From Paraphysomonas bandaiensis (Eukaryota; Chrysophyceae): DNA of 64,000 bases. The translations under genes and the position numbers were made by a program. Shown here one piece after another: positions 14,116-25,499 of this stretch. Position 1 is the stretch's first letter, and each line of letters begins with the position of its first letter. The stretch covers positions 182,285 to 246,284 of the forward strand of contig CBFFRP010000376.1 of NCBI GenBank assembly GCA_965644295.1, given 5' to 3'. The notes under the pieces were generated by a model, which made no database searches, was not told where the DNA came from, and saw nothing but the letters and a program-made list of their open reading frames with translations.

Positions 14116-15279
14116 GTCGCTTTAATAAAGATATATGCGCTATATCACCACAGATAAAAACTCACTGACACAGCGTGTGTGTCAAACAAATACAGCGACT
14201 AGGACGCACAAGATGTATTGTATAGGTCGCTTCGTGGTGTGTTTATCACCCGGCGCTCTTTAATACTCCAGAGCACCCTCCCAGACTACAACACTGCCGT
14301 GTACAGCGTATAGTGCTGTGTATGTATATAGAGTGGACTACGATGCACAACCACAACATTTTGATATATACGTACAGTACAGCAGTACATGTATTTGTAT
14401 TCCCTACAATATTGTATACTTACATATACAGTACGTATAGCGTACATAGGTATACGTGTGCGTATAAGAGTGTATACCTCTGGGTGACTTCGAAGTGAAT
14501 GTGATGTGGATATATGCATATATGAGTACATGATTCAGAGGCTCTGCTGCTGCCTCTACTCACAGACACGAGTGAGGACTATGAACAGTGTGTGGTCATA
14601 GTGGTGTATAGTGGTGTGTGCTCCTCATGAGGAGAGAGACTCGTATGATCATATGAATAATACCGCAGCAGATACACACACATACATACAGAACCCCCAC
14701 ACACATATGCATGCATAGACCGCATGGAGTATCTGACTGATGTTTACATATCCTTCTCAAGATGAAGGTGCTGCTGTGGATGAGATGAGGGATCACATAG
14801 TCTATAGCATATCCACGTATATTCAATTTACAGATTGCGCTGTATAAACAACCGTACGACACTGTATGCTTCTGAGTCACAGTTATATCACTAACTCATT
14901 GAGGGACATATTTGAGGTTGCAGCAACCATCCGGAGGTCATTATTATCCTCCCATGTCGATATATATCCCCTTCTTCTATCCCCTTTTTCATAGTTATTG
15001 AATTGCCTCTCGTTGATCTATAATGACTTTCTCTTCAGTAGCCAATCATATAATATATAGATATATAGTGACGCCCCAATTCAACCCTATTGACTACATT
15101 CAATAATATATATCTGAAGTGAAATATTTTTCTTAGTGTCCTGTTTCTGAGCATCATATTATCCATCCATTTCTCGTTATACTTCAGGCATATAACTGGA
15201 ATGGATTCTTCACACACGAGACATCCTAATATGACAATCGACAAACTGGTGGATATATAACTTGACATTTCAGTTAGCC
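14116..15279. other. Intergenic region with a purine-pyrimidine alternating promoter-like segment
   Basis: The first 400 bp upstream of the PP6R gene are rich in TATA, GTATAC and GTAC steps and contain CAGTACAGCAGTACATG at 14376. No gene is seen. The rest is AT-rich with only short frames. Confidence 0.4.
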
Positions 15280-15510
15280 TTACCACTTACCAAAGTCATT
15301 ACTCTTACGCTGCTCTACGTCGTTTCGACGAACTTCTAATAGCTTCCTTCGAACTTTTCCAACTTCCTCCGAGGTATCTCTTTCAATGCTTTTCATATAA
15401 GGCTTCACCCAGTGGTTCGCAGTCTGATTATCAGTTCTGGCATAATACAATGTTGCAGTATTTAATGCCGGACCATCCGGGTCTACGTGTTCTCTTGCCC
15501 AATAGTAGTT
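15280..15510 (-). CDS. Orphan reading frame, possible last exon of an unrecognised small gene
   Basis: On the minus strand this stretch reads as a clean frame of about 75 codons ending in SNDFGKW and a stop at 15280-15282. Its composition is protein-like (WAREHVDPDGPALNTA, ANHWVKPYMKSIERD, a charged helix rich in Arg/Glu) and unlike the AT-rich spacer around it. An in-frame stop lies just upstream (rc of about 15510-15520) and there is no ATG, so it would need an upstream exon that I could not find. It may be a 3' exon or a pseudogene fragment. I do not recognise the family. Confidence 0.35.
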   Translation of the reverse strand, partial: NYYWAREHVDPDGPALNTATLYYARTDNQTANHWVKPYMKSIERDTSEEVGKVRRKLLEVRRNDVEQRKSNDFGKW

Positions 15511-15966
15511 ACGTAGTTACCCTCCACCCTCCATATGCTGAACGTTTATGATACTCAGAATTGAGAATTAAGAGCAAGCCCGTATTAAAAGAATTCGCAC
15601 AACTTCCACTGTTATGCTTGAACTGGGGTATACGACATCACTAGGGTTCTGTAGTATGATATGCACATGATTAATGATTATGTGTTATATATTAGTATAA
15701 CAACTGGCCCTGTGGTTGCACATAGTAATATTAGCGCAGTTCGTGTGAGTATCACTAGACACTAGATCACATATACTGGGAGCATCGATCATTTATTACT
15801 TTAACGGAATGCTGTTCCGTCGAAAATATTGGCAGTTTATAGTATATGGCAAGCAGTCAATGTGTGAGCCGATACAACGTACAACGTAGCACAATTATTA
15901 CTAGCTTGCGTCATTACTTAGCAACCAAGCACAACTATACACCATGCAACAATGCATTGTAAAACA
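15511..15966. other. Spacer, no gene seen
   Basis: AT-rich spacer between the orphan frame and the 3' end of the glucosidase II beta gene. It could hide upstream exons of the orphan frame, but none is convincing. Confidence 0.4.
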
Positions 15967-17757
15967 CTAGAGGCCGATAGCAGCAGCAAATTCAGGAGTG
16001 CATGCCGCAGGCGATTCAAACTTAAATGAATAGAAACATGTGGACGGTTCAGACGCCTCCAGCACTTTGTTTTCTGGTCCACACGATACCATCACCTCTG
16101 CAGATCGCGCTCCAAATGCATGGCAGTGAGTTCCCTTTTCAAACAGAAGTCGTGTGACGGGTACAACCTTTCCACTGCTATCTGGATGATCCAATGATTT
16201 AATCCCATTAGCGGGGTCGCTGAAGGTTCCTAGCATCACAGAATTACTCTTGCCCACCTCCTTTTGGTGAATCTTTCCCAGCATACACACCGTGTACACA
16301 AACGCCGCATCCGTGACGTCAAAACATTGTCCCTTGAGTGCCAAATAGGCCAAGTGTCCAGCGTATGTTCTACCATCTTCAACGTCCCGCTCAAACTCCC
16401 TACGGTTCTTTTTCAACTCTCTTTCTTGGTCCGAAGCCAGAGATAGAGCTTCCCGTGCTTCTACTGCTTCGGGGCGGGTATGCCCACGGAAATCTTTCTC
16501 CCTTAGTAAGTCGTCAATTGATTGGCCCACAGCACATATGTGAGGGAAAGGTTCAAAATCTGCAGGGCAGGTCTGAAGGTCAGGGGACGCTGCCCATTGC
16601 TGGTAGTACTCCTTGGCACCGGAGAGGGTACCAAACACTTCCTGGTGACCAAGCAACATCTGAATTTCCTGAGCGGCCCGACGGGAAAGTACAAGCTGCG
16701 TAAGAAACCTACGGACGGCATCCACTCCTCGACCAAGTGTGTTCGGAGCATCAGCATCGTACACAACACAAAGTGGGTGTATCCTCTCGTCAGTTGAGTG
16801 CTTAAGTAGTGGGCAGTTGATGGGGGTATACTGAGGCGATTGAAGTACCTTGTCATCCCCGTCCTCGGCTTCAACTGAATCAATAGGAGGGGTATCATAA
16901 TCATCTTCGTACGCATATACGTCGTCATCTATGTGGCTTCCATAGTCGACGGCATCGTGTGCGTCGTTGTGCTCAGTTGCAAATACTATGTCGTCTGCGT
17001 GCTTCACCATGTCACTGACATCCTCCTCGAGCATATCGAACAACGAAAAAAGAGTGGAAAGCATTGGCGCCAGAATATCTTCTCTCATTTTTGCTACTCC
17101 TATGATTTCACTTAAGCGTTGTAGTGCCTCACTTTTCATTTTTGAAACTTCCTCTTTCTCAATCGCCTCTTCACGTTCCACTGCCTCCCGAGCCAGCTGA
17201 ATTCCTTCAGAAATACGTTTAAGATCCGGATCCATTGTTTCCAAGGACTTTTTGCTTTTGTTAATTTTCTCCTCCATAGTTTTGATTAATTCTGAACGTA
17301 TCTTGGAACCAGCTGTGAAGGCAGCGCGTTGGCTTTCCAATGCCTTTCTCTCAGCAGCAGCTACAGCATCACAGTCGTTGGAACAACGTCCAACTGGTTC
17401 ATCTGACCCATCACAGCAATCACAAATGCCATCCTCAACGCGAGATGATGGAAGCTGAACAAGTTTGAAGCCTTTGTTTGCACATATGAAGGCCCCATGA
17501 GAGCACGCAGATGTTCCCGGCTCATCGGACCCATCCGCACAATCGCAGTAATCGTCATTCACCTTCTCAATCGGAAACACTTCATTGCCACATATGAATG
17601 AATTCCCTGTGTATTTGTCTTCATTATTCGGATTGGCTCCACGAACTCTGTCGTCTGACTGCACTGCAGCGGCTCCTCTCTTAGACAGCAGACTATTGAA
17701 CAGACCAGCCTCAGAGAGGCCGCAGAGGCTCAGGAGAGCAAAGTGAAATAACTTCAT
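15967..17757 (-). CDS. PRKCSH: Glucosidase II beta subunit (PRKCSH-like)
   Basis: Single exon, 596 residues. It starts with a hydrophobic signal peptide (MKLFHFALLSLCGLSEAG). Two cysteine-rich LDL-receptor-A-like repeats lie at about residues 56-92 and 92-130, each with the DGSDEP calcium-binding signature (DCADGSDEP at 72-80, DCCDGSDEP at 113-121). A charged coiled coil follows, then an Asp/Glu/Tyr-rich acidic segment, and a C-terminal mannose-6-phosphate-receptor-homology domain from about residue 480 with spaced cysteines. This is the family order. The protein holds the catalytic alpha subunit in the ER lumen and helps it trim glucose from N-glycans. The C-terminus reads AAIGL, so the usual HDEL-type ER retention tail is absent. 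Confidence 0.92.
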   Translation of the reverse strand: MKLFHFALLSLCGLSEAGLFNSLLSKRGAAAVQSDDRVRGANPNNEDKYTGNSFICGNEVFPIEKVNDDYCDCADGSDEPGTSACSHGAFICANKGFKLVQLPSSRVEDGICDCCDGSDEPVGRCSNDCDAVAAAERKALESQRAAFTAGSKIRSELIKTMEEKINKSKKSLETMDPDLKRISEGIQLAREAVEREEAIEKEEVSKMKSEALQRLSEIIGVAKMREDILAPMLSTLFSLFDMLEEDVSDMVKHADDIVFATEHNDAHDAVDYGSHIDDDVYAYEDDYDTPPIDSVEAEDGDDKVLQSPQYTPINCPLLKHSTDERIHPLCVVYDADAPNTLGRGVDAVRRFLTQLVLSRRAAQEIQMLLGHQEVFGTLSGAKEYYQQWAASPDLQTCPADFEPFPHICAVGQSIDDLLREKDFRGHTRPEAVEAREALSLASDQERELKKNRREFERDVEDGRTYAGHLAYLALKGQCFDVTDAAFVYTVCMLGKIHQKEVGKSNSVMLGTFSDPANGIKSLDHPDSSGKVVPVTRLLFEKGTHCHAFGARSAEVMVSCGPENKVLEASEPSTCFYSFKFESPAACTPEFAAAIGL

Positions 17758-19657
17758 AGATATGGTGAGCTATAATATTAAGACAGTTGGTGTGTGTGTA
17801 GTGGATCCACTGTGCACAGGCATGACTATGACTACACTATAGGGCGACAGGACCGCCTATACATACACCCCCCTACAGACAGCAGCAGTGTGTTGGCAGT
17901 AGTATACATACCTATACTGCTACGAGTACAGTACGTATATATATTGCAGTGAAAGATGACTACAGTGTAGACCATGGAATACACTATTGTTCCATTGGCT
18001 TCGGTAGTGCATACTGGCAGTATACGACGGTATACGGTATACGTATGTCTGGCTATGTCCTGATGGATGCATTCTCGGATTCTCAGTATGACTCCGTAGA
18101 TCATTACAACAAAGATACACTCTTGCAGTCAGAATACTTTGATTCTAACTCGTTTACTTTGATTAGCTACGCATATAGATGATTGTTTCTCCTTTCCAAC
18201 AGCGTGCCCTTGTAAAGTGCGCGTTGATCAAACTAAGCATTGATAAATTGCTTTTTACTAAAAAAACCCGGTGTATTCTTTGTGTGTGTGGTGACAAGCG
18301 AGCTCCACTTAGATCTACACTATATTCGCATAGTCATTACATGATGACGAAAAAACTCTCCCATTCAAGGGGAGGAGGGATCTCAGCCAATGCGACGTGA
18401 GGCCTATACTGAGTAATGCATGGTCGCGAGAAGCTCCACGTAATCTTTGATAGGGGATGGTGCTCCATACTGACGGCGTAACTAATCACTGCGTGCGGCT
18501 CTCTAATAGGTGCTGCTGAGTGCTGCGACTGCGCACCTCTACTTATGTACACATTTCTTAGTTCAGCGCTTTCTCACCCGGGTTCTCACTGCATATTCCG
18601 CACTAAATACCATGTGATAATGATGTAGCTAGTTGGGTTCAGTAGGTAGCTAGCAAATAACGTATGGGACTTAATCAAGTATTTATTAGGTACCCACCCA
18701 GCCCCCACCCGGATCTACCCAAGTACGCGTCCAGAATGGGGCAGATGGGAAGGTGAACATGGCCTTGCTAGTGTTACACAGCATTAAGAAATCCCACTTA
18801 TTATTTGTGAAGGCAAACACGAATGAGGCAGTAGGGTGGCTCTCACAGAATCTGCGCACGATCTATATGGTCAGCTACGATGGTGAACGGGTGGGCGGAT
18901 ATGTGACTACTAGAATCACTACAAAATTTTCGTGTTGGTGTTACGCGTGATGTATCAGCAAGCCTACACTATGACCACACTGTCGGTATTTAATAAAAAA
19001 TAAAAAGTACGATTTTTTATCTACTATGACATGAATGTTATTAATTAGTTGAATAATCAACAATCGTAATGTATGTCAAGATGGACCTTATCACTTTAGC
19101 AGTATTGTAAGAAAGTTTCTAAGGAATGTGTGGCACTGGTGCAATACGCTGCTGCCTCTACTATTACTGACAGATGTGGTAGCAGTTTTGTGGATTACCG
19201 TGATTATTATTGTTTAACTTTAAGTAAGAATATTAGGTATAATATATATAAAATATGGCTCCTGATATGAACTTACAGTGGCTGGGAGGAATCTGTATGG
19301 CGAAACATGATTCACACCTTGTGGGTGGCAACCTTGGGTCGAAGTATATAACATAGCACCTTATTTACTGTATAAATATGTGAAATAACCTTACTTCCAT
19401 AGTAGGCGTATCAAAATTAATTGTACTATGGTGATGATAGTCCTAATTCCTATGTACATAACTTCATGGAGTGCACTTCGAAAGACAGCGCAGCCATCGT
19501 TTCAATAGCTGCATCACTCCTGTAATCATACTCAAAAATACCATAGTGTTTCCCACTAAGTCCAGACACATAAAAACAACCCTAATCTACAAAATTCAAA
19601 AACAGTCCGTTGATGGCCACCGATTCTGTGGCGATTGTGTATAGATCGCACTCACTT
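17758..19657. other. Intergenic, no gene seen
   Basis: The first 300 bp, upstream of the glucosidase gene, are dense in GTATAC/TATACG steps and contain CAGCAGTGTG at 17883. The remainder contains only short frames without recognisable coding pattern. I see no RNA gene. Confidence 0.4.
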
Positions 19658-20644
19658 CTAAACAGACATCATTGAAACGGAGTCCTTAATTCTACTATAA
19701 AAGGACGAAAAGTTGTTAACACACATATATAGACAAGTAAAAGTCCACATTCCACGGGCACAGCGTGGAACTGCACCATTCCAGAAGAATGACAGACCTT
19801 CTTTTCTCACAATGTCACGAAGAGATGCTACAAAACCCGTTTTCTTGTTCTCCTGCCAAGTCTTAATGGTATCGAAGGGGTGGGTTGCAAGTTGAGTGGC
19901 CAGACCTGTTGCACAGCCTGCAACAACTACTGAATCAAAATTGCGCTCTTTTAAAAATGAATGAAGTGTTGGTGTTAGAAAGCAGATTCCACAAGCGAAC
20001 ACTGATTCACGTGCGAAGGTGGACAACAAGGACGGAAATACACCAAAGAAACCATGGGTCACAAAGAGAGAGCGACATATCGTAGACATTGGGACACTAC
20101 GATTGCGGAGAAGCTGCTGTTCAGTTTTAAGATTTTCGAAACATGAGACGCCAGGAGTAACGACTGCGGACGCAAAACAGCTAGCCATAATTCCATTCCA
20201 AGTGTCATCTTCCAATTTGAAGTTGCGGTCCCATACGTCGTAACCAAGATAAAGGGCAGGAATGTAGAAAAAACACCGTTGTATAATAGATGTTGTCGAT
20301 GCAGTATAGAACTCGCCAATTCCACGAGTAAGAAGATCTCTGAGAGGAACTCTCTCGCTCCGGGGCAGCTGCATGTTAATCTTAAGGCGATCCAGTGGCT
20401 GTCCTCCAGCGATCTCAACCAGAGCAGATAGGCTCCTTATGCCGATCATCTCCATATCGTTTAAACGTGTACCTGTCACTGTGTCTGTTTGAACGGGAGG
20501 GTCAAGTGTACCTGCGGACGGATCGATTATGAGGTGACCTCTCACATCTTCTGAGGTGGGAATATAAGCCGCCTCACACTCTACTACTGCTGCTTCACCC
20601 TTCATGTTCATGTTAACAGCTTTACTGTTCACCTCTGTGGACAC
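19658..20644 (-). CDS. Mitochondrial carrier family protein (SLC25-like)
   Basis: Single exon, 328 residues, close to the usual 300 plus a polar N-terminal extension of about 60. The carrier signature PxDxxK is clear in repeat one (PLDRLK at 83-88) and repeat three (PFDTIK at 256-261). In repeat two the corresponding region reads TPGVSCFENLK and has lost the acidic residue. Hydrophobic segments fit six membrane helices. Carriers of this type exchange metabolites across the mitochondrial inner membrane. The substrate cannot be told from the sequence, and the degenerate middle repeat argues against a standard ADP/ATP or phosphate carrier. Confidence 0.8.
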   Translation of the reverse strand: MSTEVNSKAVNMNMKGEAAVVECEAAYIPTSEDVRGHLIIDPSAGTLDPPVQTDTVTGTRLNDMEMIGIRSLSALVEIAGGQPLDRLKINMQLPRSERVPLRDLLTRGIGEFYTASTTSIIQRCFFYIPALYLGYDVWDRNFKLEDDTWNGIMASCFASAVVTPGVSCFENLKTEQQLLRNRSVPMSTICRSLFVTHGFFGVFPSLLSTFARESVFACGICFLTPTLHSFLKERNFDSVVVAGCATGLATQLATHPFDTIKTWQENKKTGFVASLRDIVRKEGLSFFWNGAVPRCARGMWTFTCLYMCVNNFSSFYSRIKDSVSMMSV

Positions 20645-21108
20645 TTGCTTCTAGAAGTACAAACTGTGTCGGACCTGACAGAACTCTGCTCTGTACTCTG
20701 CTGTGAAGGAGCGTATACTGTGGTGCGTACATGACCCCTGTGCATATATATATCAGAGGGGATGGTGTACTCCAGTAATACACACAGCAGTACAGTACAA
20801 GGGTGAGGTTACAGCGCTGAGTGTTCTGTTCCGATTGGCCATCAGAAATGAAGAGAATGACGATCATGTATCTGCTGATGATGAGTAATACTCTGACCCT
20901 CCCAACACTCGAAATATAACTGAAAAAACCGCTTAAGATTTCTTACAAACTACACTGTATTCTTTTGCCGTTACACTCAGCATGTGATGGTGTATACATA
21001 CACAGCAATTAACGATCGCATAGTTTAATAGGGCTCAATATAAGCACGAGTAAGCCGTCATTATACATGACAGCAGTGTATTAGGGTTCGCTGTAGTCAT
21101 AGATTGAA
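20645..21108. promoter_or_regulatory. Divergent intergenic region between carrier and STAND NTPase genes
   Basis: This 464-bp region separates two divergently transcribed genes and must hold both promoters. It contains CACAGCAGTACAGTAC at 20784 and CAGCAGTG at 21071, the latter 38 bp before the STAND gene start. No TATA box can be assigned with confidence. Confidence 0.45.
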
Positions 21109-24100
21109 ATGCCAGGCCCAGAATCAGAAGCTGTGGAATCTTTCGACGATGAGCACGAAGCCTTCGCAGCGAGGTAAATATATATATATGCAATCAGATT
21201 TGCATGACTTCAGTGTTCTTCTAGTCGGAGTTCTCAATTTGTATACACCCCAACTAGAGATTATTATTTTTCTACTCTAGATCAACATGCTGATACACTT
21301 GAAGGCGATGTTAAGCCCCCCCTCGTTGTTTTGGGCGGAGAAGGTATAATAGTTCGCTATCATAAATAACTGTACTAAATGGAGTGCAGGTAGCGGTAAA
21401 AGTGCATTTCTTGCTAATTGGGTTGCGAAGCGGAGAATTATCAAGCATCGTGATGAGTTCCTGTTCCAGCATTTCGTTGGATGCTCTGCAAACAACTGCC
21501 AGCTGGCACATACACTGTTTCGCCTAGAGACTGCACTAAAAGACTTCTTTCAGCTGCGGGAAATGGATGTCCCAGATTCTGAAGAGCGCCTTCGGTGGAG
21601 TTTGAACCGTTTTTTAGGCGCTGCAGCTAAAAAGCATTCACCTGCTAGAATTGTTATTGTAATTGATGGTGTTAATAATCTCAAAGGCGAAGGTGGTCGT
21701 GACGGAGAACTCTATTGGCTTCCCACTGAGCTGCCTCCGTGTGTTCGGTTTATTGTGTCTTCAGTCGAAGTCGAGCGTGAACAGAAAGGTAACGAGGAAG
21801 TTGCACATCATCGAACTTACATCGAACTTGCCCGACGGCAGTGTCCAATGCTGCGGATGGAGCCATTGAGTGTTAGCATTCGCCAGACAATTGTCAGCAC
21901 GTATTGCTCCCTCCATCGGAGTGAAAATTTTGCTGTTCATGAGCAACAGGAGTTTAAAATAGTCACGGGAAATGCCGCAGCGCAACCACTGTATCTTAGG
22001 TCTCTACTGCAAGCACTCCGGTTGGGTGTGCAAATGACCAATCTAACAATTGATGACTTGTTAGATGACTACATGAAATGTACGACAGCTTTTGAACTTA
22101 TAGAACACTGTCTGAATATATGCTCAAGGCCGTTTTTTAACGATGAACTTGATAATATATTTTCCGATTTGGTAGGCAAAATGATGGCAGTGCTTTATGT
22201 TTCCAGAAATGGATTAAGCTTGGATGAGTTATGGGGGGTTATCAAAATGGTATCTCCAAAGCAGAATGAGCTACAGCACGTTGACAAACTATATATCATC
22301 CTAAAGGACTTTACCATGGTTGTTAGTGGTCTACATTCGTTCTCTCACGCGATTTATCATGAGGTCGTGTATGAAAAGTATATCAATTCGTCAGATTCAC
22401 TTGTCCGCTGGCATGTACTAATGGCACGCTTTTTCAATCAGTTGCCACCATGCGACCGTAAGCTCGAATGCCTACCATATCACCTTGAAGTTGCGGGGTC
22501 GTGGAATAAAGTCAAGAATTGTCTAACTGAAATTGATATGTTTGAGTTATGGTGGACACCAAAATTTAAAGTGGACTTCATCAAACTCTGGGCGTCATTA
22601 ACAACTCGAAAGCCGAATCCCGACAACTTATTAGGAGTTGGATGCGGATCAGCGGTGGCATCTTCTAAGCATCGCCCAACATATGATATAGTGGAAGAGT
22701 ATGTCAAAAGTTTGGACGAATATATTGCAGCGAAAAAACCCACTGACGAAAAAGTAGCAGAGACTATACTACAGATTGCAGACTTCTTAATTGAGTTTGC
22801 GACGAATGGCAATGAGCTCAATGCCGATGTTCCTGCATTAATCCACCCTCCAATACCGTCTGAGGACTTGTGCTCCTTGGGCGTGCCGCATATTGTAAAA
22901 GACGACGAGGCAGGACGTAGTACACTGCTGGTTCCAGTAATGGGTGGCAAGCAGGAAGATGGCCTCAAAGCCCTTAGTGACGCTCCACTAAAACAACCCA
23001 ATGAGGATTTTCCTGAGTGTACAACATACTACTTTCACCGGTGGATGTGGATCCAGTTCCCCTTGATTGCGTTAGGTAATTGTGGTAAACGCTATCAAAC
23101 TGGAATCAAAGTTAAGCAAAAAAAAGATTATGAGGGTACCAATTCCACCACAAATGGAAAGAAGCATTCGTTTGATGAAACAGCAGCGGTGAATGCGATA
23201 ATGCGTAGATTACCTTCACGATCCATGCCGTCGCGAACATTCAGTTCAGCGTCTTATAAGCTACCTGAGTTGAAATTCATTCGGAAAGCTGCGAAGACCA
23301 CACGGCGCGTCGCTAACCCAGACGATGAACTGGAGAAAAATACTGCAGCTGCAGGAGACGCTGTATCAAAGCGTATTGACGTAATGAATGAAGAGATTCA
23401 CACTCTTCGAGAGGAGTACGATTTCTTTAAGCAGCAACGACGTGTGAAAGCTAAAAAGGTGATCGAACTAAAAGCAATGCTCAAAGATCTTAAGTTGTCT
23501 GAGTCATCAACTGAGATATATGAACAAAAGCTTCAAGTGGCAGTCAAAAACGAAAAGAAAGGTGCGCGAAAACTTGAGAATTCACTTACTTTTCATGAGA
23601 ACATGAAAAAGCTCTTAGTCATGTGTGAACGTCACCCAGCTCATTGCCCTGCTCTAATAACGGAAATAGAGAACAAACTGCAGCAAGATAAGTACCTTTT
23701 GGAAGAAATTAGATCTCGATTATGGGAACAGAAGTTTGAAAGACAGAGCCACAACTCTGCATTCCGACGTATGAAAAGTCTTGTTCAAGAAGGTGTTGAT
23801 ATGCATACTAAACTTTTGGAGTATCGATATGGAATGAAGCGACATATGCAGATGCAAACATCAGAAGACGCCAAGACACTTCATGCGCGTTCAAATAAAC
23901 AGCATCTTCAGCGTGGAAATTCGACGAAAACTAATAATGGCAGCAAAGTCAGCTCCAACTCAGTAATACAAATGGAAACGGACACCACATCTAATGGGTG
24001 GGACCACATGTGGCAAGTAATTAGCTCAAGAACAGGCATTACTGACCCGGATATATTTTTCCAGCGACTTCACAACGGGTAAGTGTTTAGCGTGACGTAA

Positions 24101-24909
24101 AATTACACCATATTTCATGTGATACTTCATGTGTACGTTAGTGGCGCACTCGAGGAGCAAATAAAGTCTTTGAAAAAGCAAAGCGAAACTAAACTCGGGG
24201 CTTTGAAAAATGAGGTGCTTATTGTTGAAGCTGAGTTAGAAGAAGTGCGTTATGAAGCCTCTTTTGTTGGAGGTCAATCGCGAGACACTTACCAGAAGCA
24301 CAAAGAATTAGCCACAGTTCAACAAAAGATGCGACGTGTGAAGGAGCGAACGGAAACTACAGAGCAGCTGCAACAACAAGTTGTCGCGGGGTTAAATCAT
24401 ATCAGTGATATGCTAGGAGTCCCTGAGCGTGATGACAAGGCAGCTATACACGATATTATCAAGGATATTGAAACTGTCCTCGAAACTCTTGTTGAGGAGC
24501 GTGAGAAGCAACAACAAGGTCAACAAACGGCCAGTGCATCTGTGCATTCAGATTCGACCGGGCACCGCGGTATGATCGCACGTGATGGAGTGGCGGTGAG
24601 CGTAATGGTATATATATCGTTTTGTATTATTTAATACCTTCACAGAGTCCTGAGACGCACACGCGCCCCCCAGAGTTAGAAGCCGTGCTTTCTAAGTACG
24701 AACTACCGAAGGCACGCCTGGCTGGTACTCTCCCATCGCGGCCTGTGGACGAAGGATTCCCGACGGAGAGGGACGCTGAAGATGATGAAGATGATGACGG
24801 TGTACTGGATAGACGCTGTGCCAAGCTACAGAGCAGTAATAAACTCCGGTCGCAGCAGAAAAAAGCAGCAAGGCAAAATAAGATAGATGCCCTTGGCTCT
24901 ACTGTGTAA
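21109..24909 (+). CDS. STAND/NACHT-like P-loop NTPase with C-terminal coiled coils (nephrocystin-3-like N-terminus)
   Basis: Exons 21109-21173, 21225-21343, 21390-24078, 24142-24595, 24646-24909; 3591 nt, 1196 residues. The Walker A motif GGEGSGKS (residues 59-66) is split by the 46-nt intron 21344-21389. Walker B is IVIVIDGVNN (149-158), followed by a RFIVSS sensor-like strand and a winged-helix-like segment. That order resembles the NPHP3/TTC41 type of NACHT ATPase. From about residue 600 on, the protein is highly charged with heptad-like repeats (about 610-780 and 840-960), and an acidic linker precedes a basic tail. NPHP3 acts at cilia; a flagellar role here is inference. No TPR repeats follow the ATPase, unlike true NPHP3. 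The start is the first ATG in frame with the Walker exon. Confidence 0.75.
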
Positions 24910-25499
24910 TTTCAGCTAAGATAGTTTTCTTATTGCGTTTTAGTGGTTCTCCGTTTCTAGTCATAAATTTTTCACGAGACTATTGAATATATTGTTTTTG
25001 TGCCGTTGTTTGTGTAAATGTATAACAGTCGTTCATTAAATTATGTGTATAACAGTCAGCAAGACCTTTTCTGTATTATGTCAATATTTGCTGGTCATAA
25101 AACTAGCATTTTATAGCCGTAGTCTACCACTTGGTATGCACCCGACACTACTCTGTACCCGCAAGTTTTATAGCAACTGGGACAATCTCCACTGTAATGC
25201 TGGTGTATAGTTTCCAATTGTGTTGCTTGATAACTGCACAACTTAGTAACACTTACTTCTATTCACACTTAGTAACAACTTTGTTGACAATTAAGCATTT
25301 CGAATTTTAAAAAACTTACCATTACTATTTACAATATATTGAGAAGTAATTTCAAATTAAGGAATTATCAATAATTAAATTAGGCTACAATATCACCGAA
25401 AACGAGGAAAGAAGAAGGCAAGTTTTTCTACTATAGCAACCATCTAGCTGGCTGGTACTTGCTATAGTGATTATGTCTTGTATGTTTTGTATATAGTCA
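24910..25499. other. AT-rich spacer, no gene seen
   Basis: Probable 3' UTR of the STAND gene and AT-rich spacer. Only short, unconvincing frames are present. Confidence 0.5.

Noticed and set aside
14286-14531. Frames in the TATAC/GTAC-rich region upstream of the PP6R gene
   Set aside because: The sequence is near-palindromic purine-pyrimidine alternation that leaves both strands open; no coding signal.
22480-23001. 173-codon minus frame inside the STAND gene
   Set aside because: Antisense shadow of the coding exon; serine-rich only because of codon complementarity.
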